Shown here piece by piece: positions 62,701 to 64,000 of a stretch of DNA of 64,000 nucleotides. Numbering within the stretch: the first letter of the stretch is position 1; each line of letters begins with the position of its first letter. The notes beneath the pieces were generated by a model. It made no database searches and was not told where the DNA came from. It worked only from the letters and a program-made list of their open reading frames with translations. This DNA comes from Acridotheres tristis (Eukaryota; Chordata; Aves; Passeriformes; Sturnidae). The stretch is taken from positions 7,327,491 through 7,391,490 of the forward strand of contig CM072905.1 of NCBI GenBank assembly GCA_037013685.1, in the 5' to 3' direction. Made by a program: the position numbers and the translations under genes.

Positions 62701-64000
62701 GGCTGTGCTGGCAGCTGCGAGAGCTCAGCGGAGGGTCAGCGCTGGGGAGGAGCCCCCAAGAAGTTGCAGAGCCTGGCTGTGATTTAGGAGCTGCCACAAA
62801 AAACCTGAGCTCCTTGGAGGCTGAGAAACCTCCCTGGGCCCTGAGAGAAGCTGGATTTTGGGAGAAACCTGCCACCCTTGGGTCATGGAGACAGGTAGAC
62901 GGTGCAGCCACTTTCTCGAGTTCTGCAGCAAATAAGTGGCAGAGGGCAGACCTGTGTCCTGGTTCAGGTGGGATGTGATCTCTCAGTCACTCTCCTCCAG
63001 GAGATATCTCTGTTAGTTCTGTCCCCTCCTGCTCTGTGCTGGTCCCCCGCGTCAGCCCCAGCCCCACAGGGGCTGATCCACAGTCCCGGGGCTGGATCTG
63101 CATGGGAACAGCTCCATCTCTGCACCGGCCGCTCCCGCAGGAGCTGCCTGGAAAGTTCCCACTGCTGCAGTCGGTGCCTGTCCCCCTGCCAAGCCTGCAG
63201 CCCTGCCAGCCGCGATGCAGCGCCAGCCGCGCTATTTCTGGCTCCACCTTGAGACACGTACCTTCAGCAGTGGGAACGATGCTAAAAGAGATGGATTCGG
63301 GAGGAGTGCATCCCCCTCCCGTTCCCGTCCCCGGGTGGCTGCTGGCGGACGCGGCAGAGCGGGCAGGGATGTGGAGGAGCTGTGTGCCTCGAAGGGAAAA
63401 GCTGCAGTTCATCTTGCAGCAGAGGCACGTCCTCTGCACGCCTCCTCTGGGGCTGTGATGTAGCAGTGGGACCCCAAAATCCGGGCCTTCCCTGTGCTGA
63501 GAGCCTCAGGTCTCTGCTGCAGGCCCTGGGGGCACCAAGGGTTATGGAAGGCGTGGGAGGCCCCCAGGCTCTGCACTTTTCTTTCCCAGTGCAATTCAGC
63601 TCCTCCAGCAGCTGGGAGAGGAGCAGGAGGAGTCCTGGGCCAGAGGGAGCTGAGGGAGGTTATTGATGTATTTAACCCTTGGTTTCTTGCACAACTCAAG
63701 ACAAACCTTGTCTGCTGTTTCTGCCTCAGTTTCCCCAAACTCAGGGCACACATCACCTTGCCCAGCGAACCCAGGGCACGGTGCTTCAAATGCACAAACC
63801 TTCTCCACCAAATGATGCCTAGAGTCAGATGTGGTATCCTGGGATACCCCAGGATTCCTATGGAGCTGGAGGGATGTTTGCTCTTGAAGGGAGACTGGTG
63901 GTCATGGCGGCACTGGATGCTCTGCTCCATGAGTGACTTCTCTTTGCAGTGAGGAAGGAAGCGGGGGGATTCTCCGCGGGCTGTCCCCCCATCACGCCGG
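59770..64000. other. right-hand region without recognised gene
   Basis: I found no exon of SPHK1, the gene expected next from human order, nor any other known protein. A splice-acceptor-like tctctttgcag at about 63939-63949, followed by GC-rich sequence running to the window edge, could be the start of an exon. It cannot be assigned. Confidence 0.4.
62385..62580. promoter_or_regulatory. candidate conserved non-coding element
   Basis: This block of complex, non-repetitive sequence (ggaaaccgctaccgggaagt, ttcggcttcccccagcgaag, cacggcttgtcatcgggggg) is unlike its flanks. An open frame crosses it but matches no family I know. It could be an enhancer or an unknown exon. Confidence 0.25.

Overview
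This window is a piece of vertebrate nuclear genome, almost certainly from a bird. The genes have introns with GT-AG splice sites. There are four recognisable CR1 LINE tails (the avian 'Chicken Repeat 1' family) and an avian-type endogenous retrovirus env remnant. The gene order RNF157 (-), UBALD2 (+), QRICH2-like (-), PRPSAP1 (-) matches human 17q25.1; the chicken chromosome 18 equivalent is an inference from known synteny. No bacterial, phage, CRISPR or plasmid feature is present.

Layout. 1-12.4 kb: RNF157 on the minus strand, coding exons 1-10 (start codon to the RING finger); its 3' exons lie off the left edge. 12.6-16.1 kb: head-to-head intergenic region with a CR1 tail and two AT-rich blocks that look like conserved non-coding elements. 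16.1-21.2 kb: UBALD2 on the plus strand, complete in three exons (167 aa), behind a CpG promoter with four CCAAT boxes and a perfect CRE. 23.2-29.2 kb: a QRICH2-like gene on the minus strand. I could assemble a phase-consistent 10-exon model of 595 aa with its own poly(A) signal. 30.0-31.1 kb: a decayed tandem copy of the 5' part of that gene. 31.1-32.0 kb: a broken retroviral env fragment on the plus strand. 34.1-58.4 kb: PRPSAP1 on the minus strand, complete in ten exons (356 aa, the human length). 58.4-59.4 kb: CpG-rich promoter zone, followed by a roughly 310-bp AT microsatellite. 59.8-64 kb: no recognisable gene; SPHK1, the next gene in human, was not found.

The four genes do not form a pathway. 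RNF157 is a RING E3 ubiquitin ligase, UBALD2 a small UBA-like protein, QRICH2 a sperm-flagellum protein, and PRPSAP1 a non-catalytic subunit of PRPP synthetase.

The most interesting locus is the QRICH2-like gene. It has been reworked by internal duplication: a 93-bp minisatellite that carries a potential splice donor in every unit, a 15-bp repeat encoding a Gln-rich Met-Gly-Gln-Asn-Asp tract, duplicated intron segments, and a pseudogenised upstream copy with one exon still intact. I could not find exons for the large conserved coiled-coil DUF4795 core that the mammalian protein has.
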